From positions 1,413,501 to 1,477,500 of the forward strand of contig WAEK01000004.1 of assembly GCA_011634665.1 (NCBI GenBank): DNA of 64,000 bases. The letters run 5' to 3'. Position 1 is the first letter of the stretch, and the number at the start of each line of letters is the position of its first letter. A program made the translations under genes and the position numbers. Source of the stretch: Mortierella sp. BCC40632 (Eukaryota; Mortierellomycota; Mortierellomycetes; Mortierellales; Mortierellaceae). The notes beneath the pieces are model-generated. The model worked only from the letters and a program-made list of their open reading frames with translations. It had not been told where the DNA came from and made no database searches. This document shows positions 10,656-22,093 of this stretch, piece by piece.

Positions 10656-12282
10656 ATGGGAGCCACCAATGTCGAGCAGGATTTGCTCGATATCAAAAAG
10701 TCACTGCAGGATGCCATCTCCAAAGGATCAACATCGGTAAAGATTCATTCTCTACTCATCCTCTGAGATTCCATGGGCCTTCCCTTCTCAGCCCACATTT
10801 GACTTCAGTCAGTGTTTTATTGGCCCAAGCAAACCTCGGAGTTGCTCGCGTGGTGTGCCACGACGGCATGTTATATTCTTCCACAAGAAGAACGTATCTC
10901 AAATAGAACAAAATAGTATCTTAGTCCTAACGACTCACATTTCTCCTTTGACTGTCTCTTGATTGAATCTAGCAAATCATCGACCATATGAAGCGACTGT
11001 ACAAGTTCAATATCACTGCTGCAGTGCTCAAGGTAGACTAGTCAGTCGACTCGTTTTTTTCTTCTTCCACTTTTTCCCCTCACAGACTCAAATCCAACAA
11101 TCTGGGTTATGTGGAGAAAAGGTTGAGGAGAATGCATCTCCAATGACAGGAATGAACGACTCACATATAGCCCCTCACTTCTCATCTTTTCTTAATCCCT
11201 TGTGCCCCTATTCCCTCATACTCCTTCTTTTTCTTATCGAAATAGAAAACTGATATGGGCTTGTTTGTTAACAAGTTGAAGACACATGAAGACAATGAAG
11301 TCTCTAGACTCTCCAAGGACATTGTACGGAGTTGGAAGGCACAAGTGACCAAGGAGTCGGCCACCACCTCCTCGACCACTACCACCACCACTACCATCAG
11401 TGTCAAGTCGGAAACCAAAGGAAGCACAACAGCTACTTCATCAAAAACAAGCACTTCCTCCTCATCATCTTCATCAGGACGGCCAGCAGCAATCGACACA
11501 AAGGCACCTTCAGTGTCTTCACGCGGTGCATCTCCTTCAGCAAGTGGGGGCAGCTCACCGAAAACCCCAACAAGCGCAGCAGCAAAGGACCGTACTATCC
11601 GGACAGATGGCATTCGCATTCGTACCACAGGAAATGATACTCGTGACCGGTGTATTGAAATGTTGTACCAGGCACTTGGAACAGAGTCTAATGCTGGTAT
11701 GCTGGCCCCGCCACGTTTTTATTTTATTTATTTATTTATTTTTTGGACATGGCGGTTTCTTGGGAGCGCAAAATCTCATTAACTCTATTTACACCCTCCT
11801 CTTGTTTTCTCAACTTTCCCTCTCTCTCTCTCTCCTCCAACCAATCAGAATCAGAGAGGTTACTCCAAAAGGCAACCAACATCGAGGCAACCGTGTTCAA
11901 AAAGATGGCTCCCGAAGGCTCTCCGAATCAAAACTATCGTCACCGGATCCGGACCTTCTTCATGAACCTTCGGAACAAAAGCAACCCCAAGCTGAGAGAG
12001 GCTGTTGTCGACGGAGAGGTCTCAGTGGATGAGTTTTGTGAGTATACTATCCAGGACATGGCCTCAGCCGAGGCAAAGGCGAGAGACCGAGCCATTGAAC
12101 TCGAGAACATGTTCCGAGCCAAGGGAGCCGAGGAACAACAGGCCGAGACGGATATGTTCAGGTGTGGCAAGTGCAAGGGCCGTAAGACACGATATTACCA
12201 GATGCAGACTCGATCGGCTGATGAACCTATGACAACCTTCGTTACATGTATCAACTGTGGCAACCGGTGGAAGTTCTCGTAA
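10656..12282 (+). CDS. DST1: Transcription elongation factor TFIIS
   Basis: Four exons (10656-10736, 10973-11032, 11246-11696, 11849-12282) give 341 residues. TFIIS rescues backtracked RNA polymerase II by stimulating cleavage of the nascent transcript. Domain I (LW/TFS2N bundle) spans residues 1 to about 85 and includes ITAAVLK, TDMGLFVNKLK and RLSKDIVRSWK. A Ser/Thr-rich linker with Thr runs follows (about 90-150). The central polymerase-binding domain (about 165-285) includes YRHRIRTFFMNLRNK. The C-terminal zinc ribbon has Cys303/Cys306 and Cys331/Cys334. The loop QTRSADEPMT contains the invariant acidic pair Asp322-Glu323 that enters the polymerase active site. The protein is somewhat longer than yeast Dst1 because of the linker. 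The short second exon (60 nt) is required to complete domain I. Confidence 0.95.
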
Positions 12283-12501
12283 CACAATTTTTTTTTTCTA
12301 TTTTATTTTTTCTTCTTTATTGTTGTTGTTGTGGAGGGAGCATGAGCCGGAACTCGAAAATTCGACGAAAGGAAGAAAGAAAATCAGATTGCATACTTGA
12401 CATAACTGGGGGTGGGCATTGGATGCTGGATGCTGGACGCCAGTGACCAGGAACATCTCAATATACATTTAAAAAGAAAGAAAGAAAAAAAAAAGAAAAA
12501 G

Positions 12502-12545
<44 letters not shown>

Positions 12546-13685
12546 GAAAAATACGAATTTTGGATAAATACTTATACTATATCATTGAAGTACATTTATT
12601 AGCGCCATGGCAAGCGAATGATGTTTGTATTTATTTATTTATTTATTACAAGCGTAAGAAGATGAAAAAGATTATGACTCAGAGCGACTACATCTTTTTA
12701 TAATTGCTGTTTGCAGTGAGATGTGTTGATACATCAAATATTTGACCTATAAAGGGCGTTTTTTCTTTTGCTTCAAACCCGACGTCCTGGCAGGCAAAAT
12801 GATGCGATCAAGTTAACTATGCGTAAACCTATACTAGACTGTAACATATCCCCTGGTAATAGAAGTAGTTAGTAGTAGAGAGAGAGAGAGTTTTGGTAGG
12901 CGCAGCTGAGGAGTTGGTCATTTTTTCTTACTGCCAGCATAGTCATGCTTAATTCTACTCGCCAGATAACTGCATAGAGTTAGAGGAGAGAGATTCTACA
13001 AGAGTGGGAACACATCCTGCATATCTTTCCCCTTGCATTGGACTTGTTTTCACCGTTTGATTAGAAAACAAGTTATAGAGTATAGAACAAATAGTCAAAA
13101 AAGGAAATGACTTTCGACCCAGTCCCTAGTGCCTAGGACCTTCTCAAAGGTTCTTTCCTTTCACCTTGCTAACAAACAGAGTCATACATGATCAGAGCAC
13201 CCTTACTCCATCCTCTCCCCATACCTCCAAAAAAGAAAGTGGAGCTTATGGTTCCAGTATCGATCGGTGGATACGAAGGATACGAGAAAGAAGGGACACG
13301 GGACATGTATTTTCCTGCAGCCATCGGGATGCTTGATAACGGCTTCTGGCAATTCCCAATGGCCGCCTGGGATAACTGTGAATCTGCTTTCCCAGAGAAA
13401 GAGAGAAAGAGAGAGTAATAAGCAGTTCAGGAAATTACTAAGAAACGAAAGAATACGAAGCGCAAATTATAAGGGAGAGGGGAGGCAACTGATGAGTAGA
13501 AAAATAGCTACCTGTCCCACACCTGTGCCAGAAAAGAGTCCAAATGCTGTATCTGACACGAAGAAGTTTGAGATGTTCCAGACAAAAAAAAAAAAAAAAA
13601 AAAAAAGGTCTCTGAAGCACAGGATCAAATAAAAAAGCGAGTTCAAGACACTCATTTTCATCTCTTACCCGATGCCGCCAACATT
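12283..13685. other. Intergenic region with long poly-A tract
   Basis: Immediately after TFIIS this stretch is A/T-rich, with an uninterrupted run of about 41 A at 12502-12542 preceded by AAAG-type repeats, a GAGA run near 12880 and a 22-base A run near 13584. Short open frames on both strands are low-complexity. No supported gene. Confidence 0.5.
12502..12542. repeat. Poly-A homopolymer, about 41 bases
   Basis: Uninterrupted A run preceded by A-rich AAAGAAAA units, on the coding strand about 220 bp after the TFIIS stop codon. It is too long to be a typical polyadenylation element and could be a retroposed tail or simple slippage expansion. No target-site duplication is obvious. Confidence 0.9.
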
Positions 13686-14216
13686 ATGTTGAACAAGAAA
13701 TATCAGCAGCAGCCGGAGCAGCCGGATTTTCATGGGATGTCATCTCTCGGTCAGACGTTGAATGATCCAAATCAAAGTCTACTAAAGGACTCGTCAGCCT
13801 TGCTACCACCACACGTACCCATTTCTGCCAGCAATCCATTGAAACGTCCAGCTGATGACCAGGATTGTCTCTACGAGACTCTCAGCCATAGTCTTGCGCA
13901 CACATTGACCCTCCTTCCAAAGATCGAAGAATTGTATGAAAGCGCACTGAGATCGGGGGACGACAAAAGGGCAGAAGAGATGTTCCAGCAGCTCGAACAA
14001 ACCACTGATCGAGTCGATTTCCTAAGGGACAAGATGATGGCCTGTCTCCCTGAGAACACAAGCTCCAGGAGTCAACGACGCTACAACGCATGGAAACGTC
14101 TTCGGGAGGCTGACGATGTGGCCCTTCGTTGCCTCAAAATGTCCAAGGATACTATGGAAACTACGAGGATACATCAACAACAAATGGGGTCATTTCTTTC
14201 ATATTGTCTCGAATAG
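13686..14216 (+). CDS. Hypothetical helical protein, 176 residues
   Basis: Open single-exon frame beginning MLNKKYQQQPEQ and ending GSFLSYCLE. The first 55 residues are Gln/Pro/Ser-rich. The rest is predicted helical with amphipathic segments (LPKIEELYESALRSGDDK, EEMFQQLEQTTDRVDFLR, RRYNAWKRLREADDVALR). The composition looks protein-like rather than random, with well-used charged residues and no low-complexity inflation. I do not recognise a family. The opposite strand also has frames, but they break up more. It could be a real orphan gene or the 5' part of a longer spliced gene. Confidence 0.4.
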   Translation: MLNKKYQQQPEQPDFHGMSSLGQTLNDPNQSLLKDSSALLPPHVPISASNPLKRPADDQDCLYETLSHSLAHTLTLLPKIEELYESALRSGDDKRAEEMFQQLEQTTDRVDFLRDKMMACLPENTSSRSQRRYNAWKRLREADDVALRCLKMSKDTMETTRIHQQQMGSFLSYCLE

Positions 14217-14812
14217 TAGAGCTCATTAGGAGGATATCAATCTTTGCATTCACAAGAGAGATGATGTTTCTTAAACTGTTGTCCGAAAGTCTGGTCCGAA
14301 GCGATGAAAAAATGACACACACACACATACACACACACGTCCCGCTTAACTGAACAGTCGTTTGCATTCTGTCGGTGTCGTCTGAATGCAGCAAAACAAC
14401 CTCGTCCATGAGCCGTTTGGCACCTTGATCTTTGCGGAGTGGAGGGAGTATCATCTTCGACTAACTCTGGGAGTTGGAGTCCTCGGATCAAATGCTGATA
14501 TGCACTGAACTCTTGGCGGAGCCGTGTACAGTTGAGCGTGGTTGTCGATAACGTGGAACTGCCCATGATCCGGTGTTTCCGGACTTATTGTAAGCTTTTT
14601 TTTTTTTTTTTTTTAACCCTGGCATTGGAATTCGAGATCCATGTAAAAACAAGAAATAGTACCCTAGAACTCTGCTCTTGCAATTGGCTTTCAAAATTGG
14701 AATATCACCCAAATTCGTTTGAGTGGGAGGGACATGGTTGCGTTTTTCGGGTAAATAGAAGAGAACCCATCTCGATGGTCTCCTAAAAAGTTTGCCCACT
14801 TACTGGGTACCT

Positions 14813-15418
14813 CATCTGTATCTGTTGACGTAGTTCCAGCTCTTCTTAACAGGGACAGCCCCTGAAATGAAAAAAAAAAAAAAAAAACCGCTGACGGAGT
14901 TGCCCGGACGTCGAGAAAAGCGAGAACCAGAAGGCGTTGAAGATGACTGTGGCACTGGAAATTGATAGAAGGGATTTAGGGGATTGTTGAGAAGGTGAGC
15001 ATCGAAAAGGCGGGTATTTGATTGATGAAGTTGTCGAAGAGACAGATGAAGAACCAACACGGGACTTAAGATATAGAACGGATGCTGACTGCAAGTTTGA
15101 GCGGCTTTAGAGTAAAAGGAGGTATTCTTGGCAAGTTTAGGCGATGAGACAGTATGGTGATGCCCTGAGAGTGCCTTGTAGTTGTCTAGTTTGTTTTGCT
15201 AGAGGTGAAGGTGTTTTAAGAAAACCTCTTTCGCCAAGAAAAGATCTGGAACTGACTACCAACTGCTGAGATGCTGTGCTCAGCGGCCCTTCCAATAACT
15301 CGTACTCTCCGTCAGAGAGGTCAGCGCTCTGAACCGAGCAATCAGCTGGACCATGCAAATCATGTTCCTGTTGACTGTAATGAATTTGGGTTATATTTGG
15401 CCGACGGCGCCGGATCAA
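14813..15418 (-). CDS. Possible small spliced hypothetical gene
   Basis: Starting at an ATG (MIRRRRPNITQIHYSQ), one intron with donor GTAGTC and acceptor CTAG joins ...TASQQL to QNKLDNYKALSGHHH in phase 0. The frame then continues through a Ser/Pro-rich region (PVPQSSSTPSGSRFSRRPG) to a poly-T tract, beyond which ...AVPVKKSWNYVNRYR and a stop follow. No domain is recognised and the splice donor is not a strong consensus. Fragments further left on the same strand (14240-14570; for example LRQEFSAYQHLIRGLQLPEL and LRKDQGAKRLMDEVVLLHS in two frames) may be additional exons, a pseudogene or a frameshifted neighbour. Confidence 0.22.
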
Positions 15419-15754
15419 AAGACTCTCTGTTTAAATTTATGGATGGTTGTTGGTGTCAATAAATTATCCGTTTTTCGAAAGAAGGAAGGATTTTGATAGA
15501 ACATGCAGACGACTATTTCCATCATATTCATCTGAAGGTTCGACTCGAAGAACTCCACAGTTGGAAAATCAAGGCCTCTTGGGTGGTCCTTGCTAAATTC
15601 ATTTGTCCAGCTCTATTGAAATAAACAAGGCAGCCCATTGACTATTCGCAGGATCGAAAAAATGAATTTATGGGTAATAAATAATACAATGACAATAGTT
15701 TCTATTTCTCTATCTTTGACTTCTATCTATTTAATGGGAGGGGCATGTAGAAAA
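15419..15754. other. Region downstream of elongation factor 3
   Basis: A/T-rich 3' flank of the minus-strand EF3 gene. No supported coding sequence. Confidence 0.4.
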
Positions 15755-18700
15755 TTAATCGCTGTCAGTGTCGACAGGCTTAGGTGTGCCCTTGTCACTG
15801 GCGAGCCATTCCAAATGGCGAAGGCGACGACGGACTTCCTGGGCCTTGACCTCGTTTCTGCTCTTCTTCTTCTTCTTGTTCACTACAACAATTGGCTTCT
15901 CATCCGCATCATCAAAGTTGCTCTCCTGGACGGCGGTCTTGCCGTTGATAGTCAACTTTCCTGCATTGACATTCCAGGTCTCGGGGCAAAGTGCTCCCAC
16001 AAACTCCTGGTTATGCGAAATCATGATAACAGCACCACCCCAGTTGCGGATTGCCACTGCCAATCCTCCAAGAGATTCACGATCCAAGTAGTTGGTAGGC
16101 TCGTCCAACACCAACATATGAGGGTTGTTCCACATGGCGGCAGCAATGACAACCTTGACCTTCTGACCACCAGACAAACCGCTGATCATGTTGTGGTCAG
16201 CAATGTCACCATCCAATCCAACATCCTCGAGATGCTTGCGGATGCTGGCAGGCGTCAACTCACGGTAACCAAGACCCTCACGCGAGGCCTCACGATCGTC
16301 GAATTGGCGGACCAACTTATCGAATCCAAGCTCGAGAAGACGCTCACGGCTCATCCAGGTGTTGAACTTGTGAACATGACCCTTCCATTTGACTTCGTAC
16401 TGGAACGACTTCTTGAGCTTTTGGCGACCAATCAGCGACTCGACTTGGCGTCTGCTTCCATCACCGCCCGTGACCCATGTCTCCATTTGAATCAACTCTT
16501 CAGGGGTCATTGCAACCGTAGGCTTTTCGAGAACCTCACGATCGGCACCACCCTGGTAACGCCACTGAATGTAGGCATTGGGAGTCTTTTCCAAATGCTG
16601 CTCCAAGTGGTGGAAGGCGTGCTGAGCAACGTAACCGATACGCAAGTTGGGGTGCTTCCAGACGGTACCCTCCTGAGCGGTCATCTCTCCTGTCAACAAC
16701 TTGATCATGGTCGACTTGCCTGCACCGTTGGGTCCAATGACACCAACACGAGACGAGAGCGACAGCTGGACAGTGGCATTGTGGAGCGAAGGCTTGGAAG
16801 CTCCTGGGTAGCTGAAGGTGACGTTCGACATCTTCATGATCGCCTTGGTGTTCGACTTGACTCCGACCAAGAAGCTGGGCTTAGGGAACTCAAACTTGAC
16901 CGAAGTAGCAGCCAAAGTGTAGTATGACTTGGCCTCGGGCTTGATCTTGACAAACTCGGAGAGGTTGCCCTTGTACATCTTGAGCTTCTTGCGCTCATAG
17001 TGAAGAATGTTGGTGCAAACGTTATCCAGGAATCCAGAGTCGTGAGAGACAATGATTGAGGTGACATTGGTCTGGCTGATGAGATACTCCTCGAGCCACT
17101 TGATGTTACCGACATCAAGATGGTTAGTAGGTTCGTCCAAGAGCAAGATATCGGCCTTCATCAACATAGCACGAGCCAACTCCAACTTCATCTTCCAGCC
17201 TCCCGAGAGCGACGACACGGCATTCTTTTGCATATCCTCTGTAAAGCCGACCGACTTGAGAGCAGAGACAATCTCCTCGCGCGAGACCTTGGCAAGCTTG
17301 ACGTCCGAGGCGACGAAATCAGCGATAGGCAACTCGGCATTCTCACCCTGCAAGGAATGCTCGACAAAGACTGTGCGGAGAACATCAGGAGAAGGGAAGC
17401 CCTCGAGCTTGCCCAAGGAGATGGCTCGCATCAAGGTCGATTTACCGGCTCCGTTATGTCCACAGAGACCATAGCGATGGCCACGGTGCAGCTTGAGCTT
17501 GGTGTGGTTCAACAACATCATACCTCCGTAGGCGAGAGAAAAGTCAATGTTGCAGAGCTCCTCACCTTCCTCATCATCCTCAGCAACACGCTCTCCATTC
17601 AGCTTACGGTCGAGCTCAATGTAGTGCTGGACAAGGGTTTCAGTAACAGCGTTCGAGTCGGTGGCAGTCAAGAAGGACGTCAGGTAAGGTGCCAAGATTG
17701 AAGTCCACTCACGAGGAGACAAGTTCTCCTCCTTGACCAGGACAACAGTCAGCTGGGCAACGTAAGCCTTCACAATATCAAAGAACGAGGGGAAGAATCC
17801 AAACTTGGAGACTGCACGGTTGACAAGAGTGCGAGCATCCTGCTCAGTTGGAATGATAGTGCGCTCAGTTGCAGCCTCAGCCTTGGTCGCACCTCCTGCC
17901 TTGATCAAAGTGTTCTTTGCTGCAGTTGCCAACGCACGGATCTCTGGGGCAGCAGCAATATCAATAATACGTTCCAAACCAGGCAACAAATCGGGCAAGA
18001 ACTGACCGGCCTCAGCGGGGTCCTTGACCAACTTGCACAAGTTGTCGACAATGATCGAAGTCTGACGCTGAATATGGGAAGAACGCTCGTTCAAGGCACG
18101 GACGAGCAAAGGAACCATGATGGCGAGGGCGGGACCGTGCATATCTGCGACAAAGGTAGTGGCCGAGAGCTTTTCCATGACCTCAGGCACTTTTTCGGGG
18201 TGGGCCATGCACTCGCAGAGATCCTTCAAGTGACGAGCGATATCTGGGTTGCCACCGACGTTGCAGACCTTGAGCATAGTCTTCATTGCCTGCTCTGCAA
18301 CCTTTTTTTTCGGAGCAATATAAATAAATAAATAAAGGGAGACTAGGTTAGAGCTTTTTTTTTCTCAACCACACATGTCGAAAACTAAAAAAATCCCGCA
18401 GGGGGAGAGAGAGAGAAAGGGTTACATCGCCCCGTGCAAGACGCAGCGCAACGTGTAGTGACTCTGATAAGGATTGGCAAGAAATCAAAGTCAGACCCGT
18501 CCCATTCTTAGCCAAGTCTGCCTCGCCTCTGCCCCGTCGTATCTCTGTCGTCTTCCACACCCCTGAACACGTTTAAATAGAAGCACTGGGCTGGGGTCTG
18601 TATCCTTGTTTGGATTGGTGACGAGTCGTCCAGCGTTCCACCATCACCATCCTCCTGGCTGCTGAACTCTGGCGAATGAGGTGCTGCGGAGGAAAGGGCT

Positions 18701-19425
18701 GATGGCTCGGTTGTCGCTTCTTTCGAGACAAGAACAAGAGAGTGGCTGTCCGTTGATCTGATCCATGTACGGTTTGTTGGACAAGAAGGGGGCTTAGGAG
18801 TGTGAAGAGCAAGGTTTTTTTTTTTTTTTTGTTATCTTACCTCCTTCTTGGTATCAGACATGCAGTCCTTGACAATGGGAATGACTTCGGGAAGTGCAAT
18901 ACCGACTTGGATGGGCGAAGCATTCGCAAGATCACCCAAGAGTTGCAAGGCACCGACCTTGGTCTGCCACTTCTTGCCAGGGCCTGAGATGCCCTGGAAG
19001 AGAATAGGCAAAAGAATAGGAGCTGCTTGCGAAGGCATGTTGGCCGTGACGGCAGTGGCAGCACGAGAGGCGGCATCCTGGACAACAGGACCCTTGTCTG
19101 CATAGAGATCAAGGATCAAGGGGAGAAGCTCGAGCATGAATGGCTCCGAAGCTCTGCCAAGGATCTCGGCCAAAGCACAGACACCGATCAAAGCACCTTC
19201 ACGAGCGAGACCTGATTTTTTGTTCTTGCATTCCGCCTCAAGGTTAGAGAGGATATTGTGGGTCTTGAGAGAGATGAAACCGTCCTTGAGGATTTTGTGG
19301 GCCATGGCACGGGCTACATCATCACACTCCTCGGAGGTAGGGGCCGTGTAGAGCTGGGAGAGCATCTCGGAGAGCTCGGCAACGTCAGCGTTGGTGACTG
19401 GGGCAGGAGACTCGGCTGAAGGCAT
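15755..19425 (-). CDS. YEF3: Translation elongation factor 3 (EF3)
   Basis: Two exons (19425-18841 and 18301-15755) encode 1043 residues, essentially the length of yeast Yef3. EF3 is an ABC-F type ATPase of fungi that binds the ribosome, helps release E-site tRNA and is needed for each elongation cycle. N-terminal HEAT repeats (1 to about 320) contain DTKKEV/AEQAMKTM at the splice junction. ABC1 has P-loop GHNGAGKST (476-484), signature LSGGW (from 560) and LLLDEPTNHLD. ABC2 has P-loop GPNGAGKST (718-726), a chromodomain-like insert (YEVKWKGHVHKFNTWMSRE), LSGGQKVKV and LVLDEPTNYLD. The C-terminus is Lys-rich (KKKKKSRNEVK). The 539-nt intron is by far the longest here in a conserved gene, and its acceptor AG follows eight A residues instead of pyrimidines. 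The very long open frames antisense to this gene are compositional shadows. Confidence 0.97.
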
Positions 19426-20497
19426 GGTGGGTTAGATATGTGTGTATGTGTGTGGGAGTGGGGTATTAGGTCAGGGCAAGACAGGGAACAACCGAGTGGA
19501 GTGGAGAGGCTGCAGAAACGAGCAACAAGGACAACGTAAAGAACGAATGCAAGAAAAAAAGAAAAAAAGATAGTATAGAAAAAAATAAGAGAGAGGATAA
19601 GATGCAAGAGAAATGTTGATGCAAAATGAGGAAATGCAGAGGAATGATGATGATGAGTGGAGAGAGGGAGAGGAGAGGAGAGAGGGAGGATGGGGGGAGA
19701 AGTGAATGGGAGAAGGTAAAGAAGAAGAAGAAGAAAAAAATGGAGCAGAGGCTGGGAGAGATAAAAAAAAAAAAAAAAAAAAAGGGCACCTCGCTTTTGG
19801 ATTTGAAATTCAGGTCCCACCAGTCCTAGTTTGGAGGAGTGAAAAAAAAAAAAAAAAAAAACTCAGCTGTTTGTGTACACAGACAGATCCAGTTCGCAGT
19901 CCAGACGCAGTCCTACTTGAGGGAGAGCCAATCTGAAATGCTCCGCTCTCCTGGACACTTGGTTCCCCGAAACTCTCTACATACGTACTCGATCTCCTTG
20001 ATAGCTGCTTAGCCATCGATTGTGCTCAATAGGTAAGTTGGTAGGAGCCGGACGGTCAGCTGTCATCCCTTGCAGCTGCCTGGGTATAAGCAAAGAGTCA
20101 ACATCGAATAGAATCAAGCTCATTTGGGCTCCTTGAAAGTGACATGGTCGAATTCAATGAATTGTCAGCGAGACGGATCTTTGCTGTTCTCGGTTGTGAA
20201 ATTGTGCATGTCGATCTTTAGAGATATTTGCTTGGGCAACATATTATATTCCTGTTGTCCTCATTAACCGCTATTGCAGCTAGAAGAGTTGAATAGAAAA
20301 AACGAAGGATTCACCAAGAATAGTGATAATGTTCATGTTTAGTGAACACTTGCTTGTTGGCAAGAGACAAAGGTACATCATGGTTGAGTGACCAAGTACT
20401 GCGCCTAAAAAAAAAGTCGAGATTTGAGGACTGTTACTGCTCGTCTTGAAGGGTCTAAAAAAACCAGCCATCAATGGCTCTTTCACCCCGACTAGCG

Positions 20498-20531
<34 letters not shown>
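20498..20531. repeat. Poly-A homopolymer, about 34 bases
   Basis: Uninterrupted A run in intergenic DNA with no gene closely attached on either side. Confidence 0.9.
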
Positions 20532-20533
<2 letters not shown>

Positions 20534-21714
20534 GTATGTACCCTTGAGTCCCTAAACATGAGTTATTCAAGCACTAAAGGAGGGCAGTGGTAATAGCCAT
20601 AGGTACTTCAATGGCGAGAGATCTCCTCTAAAGAAATCCTGCAAGAGTTTGCCTTGCCTTCTCCATAGTCCTTTTGATGAGCATCTTGAATCTCCCAGAG
20701 TTGAAAGGCAGGCGTCTGTCCATTGGGCTAGGTCTGTGCTTTAGAAGGAGCTCAACTGTGTAGCAATTAGAAAATTTTCCAGGGGCATTGATCCATCACC
20801 AGCCACTCGGAACAAAAGTCGGGCAAGGCGAAGTCTCAACGGAAGACAGGAGCGGGGAACACGCAATGAAAATGAGAGTGAGGTAATGCCTGCATTTTCT
20901 GTCACACGAGGCAAAAGCGCCATGGCAGCCGTTACACTTGTGCAGAAGTTGGAGAAGGTGCGAGCAATGACGATTGACGTACAGGCGTGGGAGTGTGGCT
21001 CACCCAGAGAATGTGTATAAAGAGGTTTCTCTTTCTCGCTTTCTCTCTTTCTCTCTTTCTCTCTTTCTCTTTTTCTCTTCCTTTTCACTTCTCTCTTTCG
21101 CTTTGTCCCCAACAGGGCCTCCTCTTTCTCTCCTCCCACATACACACATTTTCACGCAAATACACCACTCCTACCCCTGCCTCTGCCCCTGCTTCTGTTC
21201 CTCTGAACAGCGGCTCCCTTTCCCCAGCGCACCAACCATCATCCCGAATAAAACAAAGCAAAAACGAGTTCGGCTTTCCCAAGTCTCTTGGGACCATCTC
21301 TCCCTCTCTCTTTTTTTTTTCTTGACCTTGGTTGACTGTGCAGCTCAGAAGGGCCAAGAAAAGCAGTCGATCGACACCGTGACCGTGTGCCTGACCTGAG
21401 AGTTTTTTTTTTTTTTTTTTTGCCTATTGTGTCCCACTGCACTGCAGTGTCTTGGGACGCGCCTCATCATTGATATTTAGCCTTGCAGCAGTATCTGCAC
21501 TTTGCTCTCTGTCTGTCTCTGTCCGTCTCTCTCTCTCCTCCTTGTTTTGACTGTCCGCGCATCATCTCTTTTCTCTTTGTCGTGCGTACCTCTCCTCTCT
21601 CTTCTCTCGCGCAGCTCACCTGCTCCTCTCTCTTTCTCATTCTCTCCAGGTTAATATAAATCATCCTCCGTGTTTGCTCTTGCTCTCCATTCATTCTTTC
21701 TTTTGACCCTGGAA

Positions 21715-21812
21715 AATTCGATTCATTCGTTAAATTCATTAAATTCGTCATTAAATTCGTTAAATTTCATTCGATTCGTTAAATTAAATTCATTAATTCA
21801 TTCGTTTTCATT
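21715..21812. repeat. Degenerate ATTCGTTAAATTC repeats in the NTE1 upstream region
   Basis: About seven imperfect copies of an ATTCGTTAAA/ATTCATTAAA word occur in tandem on the plus strand, 280-380 bp before the NTE1 start codon. They may be slippage-derived or promoter elements; nothing in the sequence decides between these. Confidence 0.6.
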
Positions 21813-22093
21813 TAAAGTTCTTCTTCGAATCCTTGTCCTTTTTTCCTTTTTTCCTTCCCTCCTTCTCTTTCACTCTCTCTTTCTTTCACACAAACACACA
21901 AACACAAACACACACACTCTCTCTTTCTTTCTCTCCCACCCTCTTATATTCTCTCGCTCTCTCTTTCTTTGTCCTTTGACCCTAATCATTACCACTGGTT
22001 TTTTTCCCCCCATCCCATGCCCCACGACCCCTTTTTCTCTGTTTGTTCATTACCATCAAAAGACCTTTTAACCCATACGACACATAAACCCCG

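Larger units (their letters stand above)
19426..22093. other. Divergent intergenic region between EF3 and NTE1
   Basis: 2.7 kb without a supported gene. The EF3-proximal part is a purine-rich tract (19600-19860) with several 18-20 base A runs. A 34-base A run sits at 20498-20531. The NTE1-proximal part (21010-22000) is strongly C/T-rich on the plus strand with TTTCTC repeats and ATTCGTTAAA repeats at 21715-21800. This is typical of a long pyrimidine-rich fungal promoter and leader. Frames in it encode only Ser/Leu/Phe low-complexity products. Confidence 0.5.

Noticed and set aside
15638..16927. 429-codon plus-strand open frame
   Set aside because: It lies wholly antisense to the ABC domains of elongation factor 3 and its product has no domain character; it is a compositional shadow of the conserved gene.
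20684..20745. tRNA-like stretch on the minus strand (CCTTTCAA loop-like segment followed by GAGATTCAAG)
   Set aside because: The D-arm-like and T-loop-like words are present, but the anticodon stem and acceptor stem do not pair, so it is not a functional tRNA and the resemblance may be chance.
21010..22070. Ser/Leu/Phe-rich open frames upstream of NTE1
   Set aside because: They are translations of C/T-rich promoter and leader DNA (TTTCTC repeats) and lack coding character.
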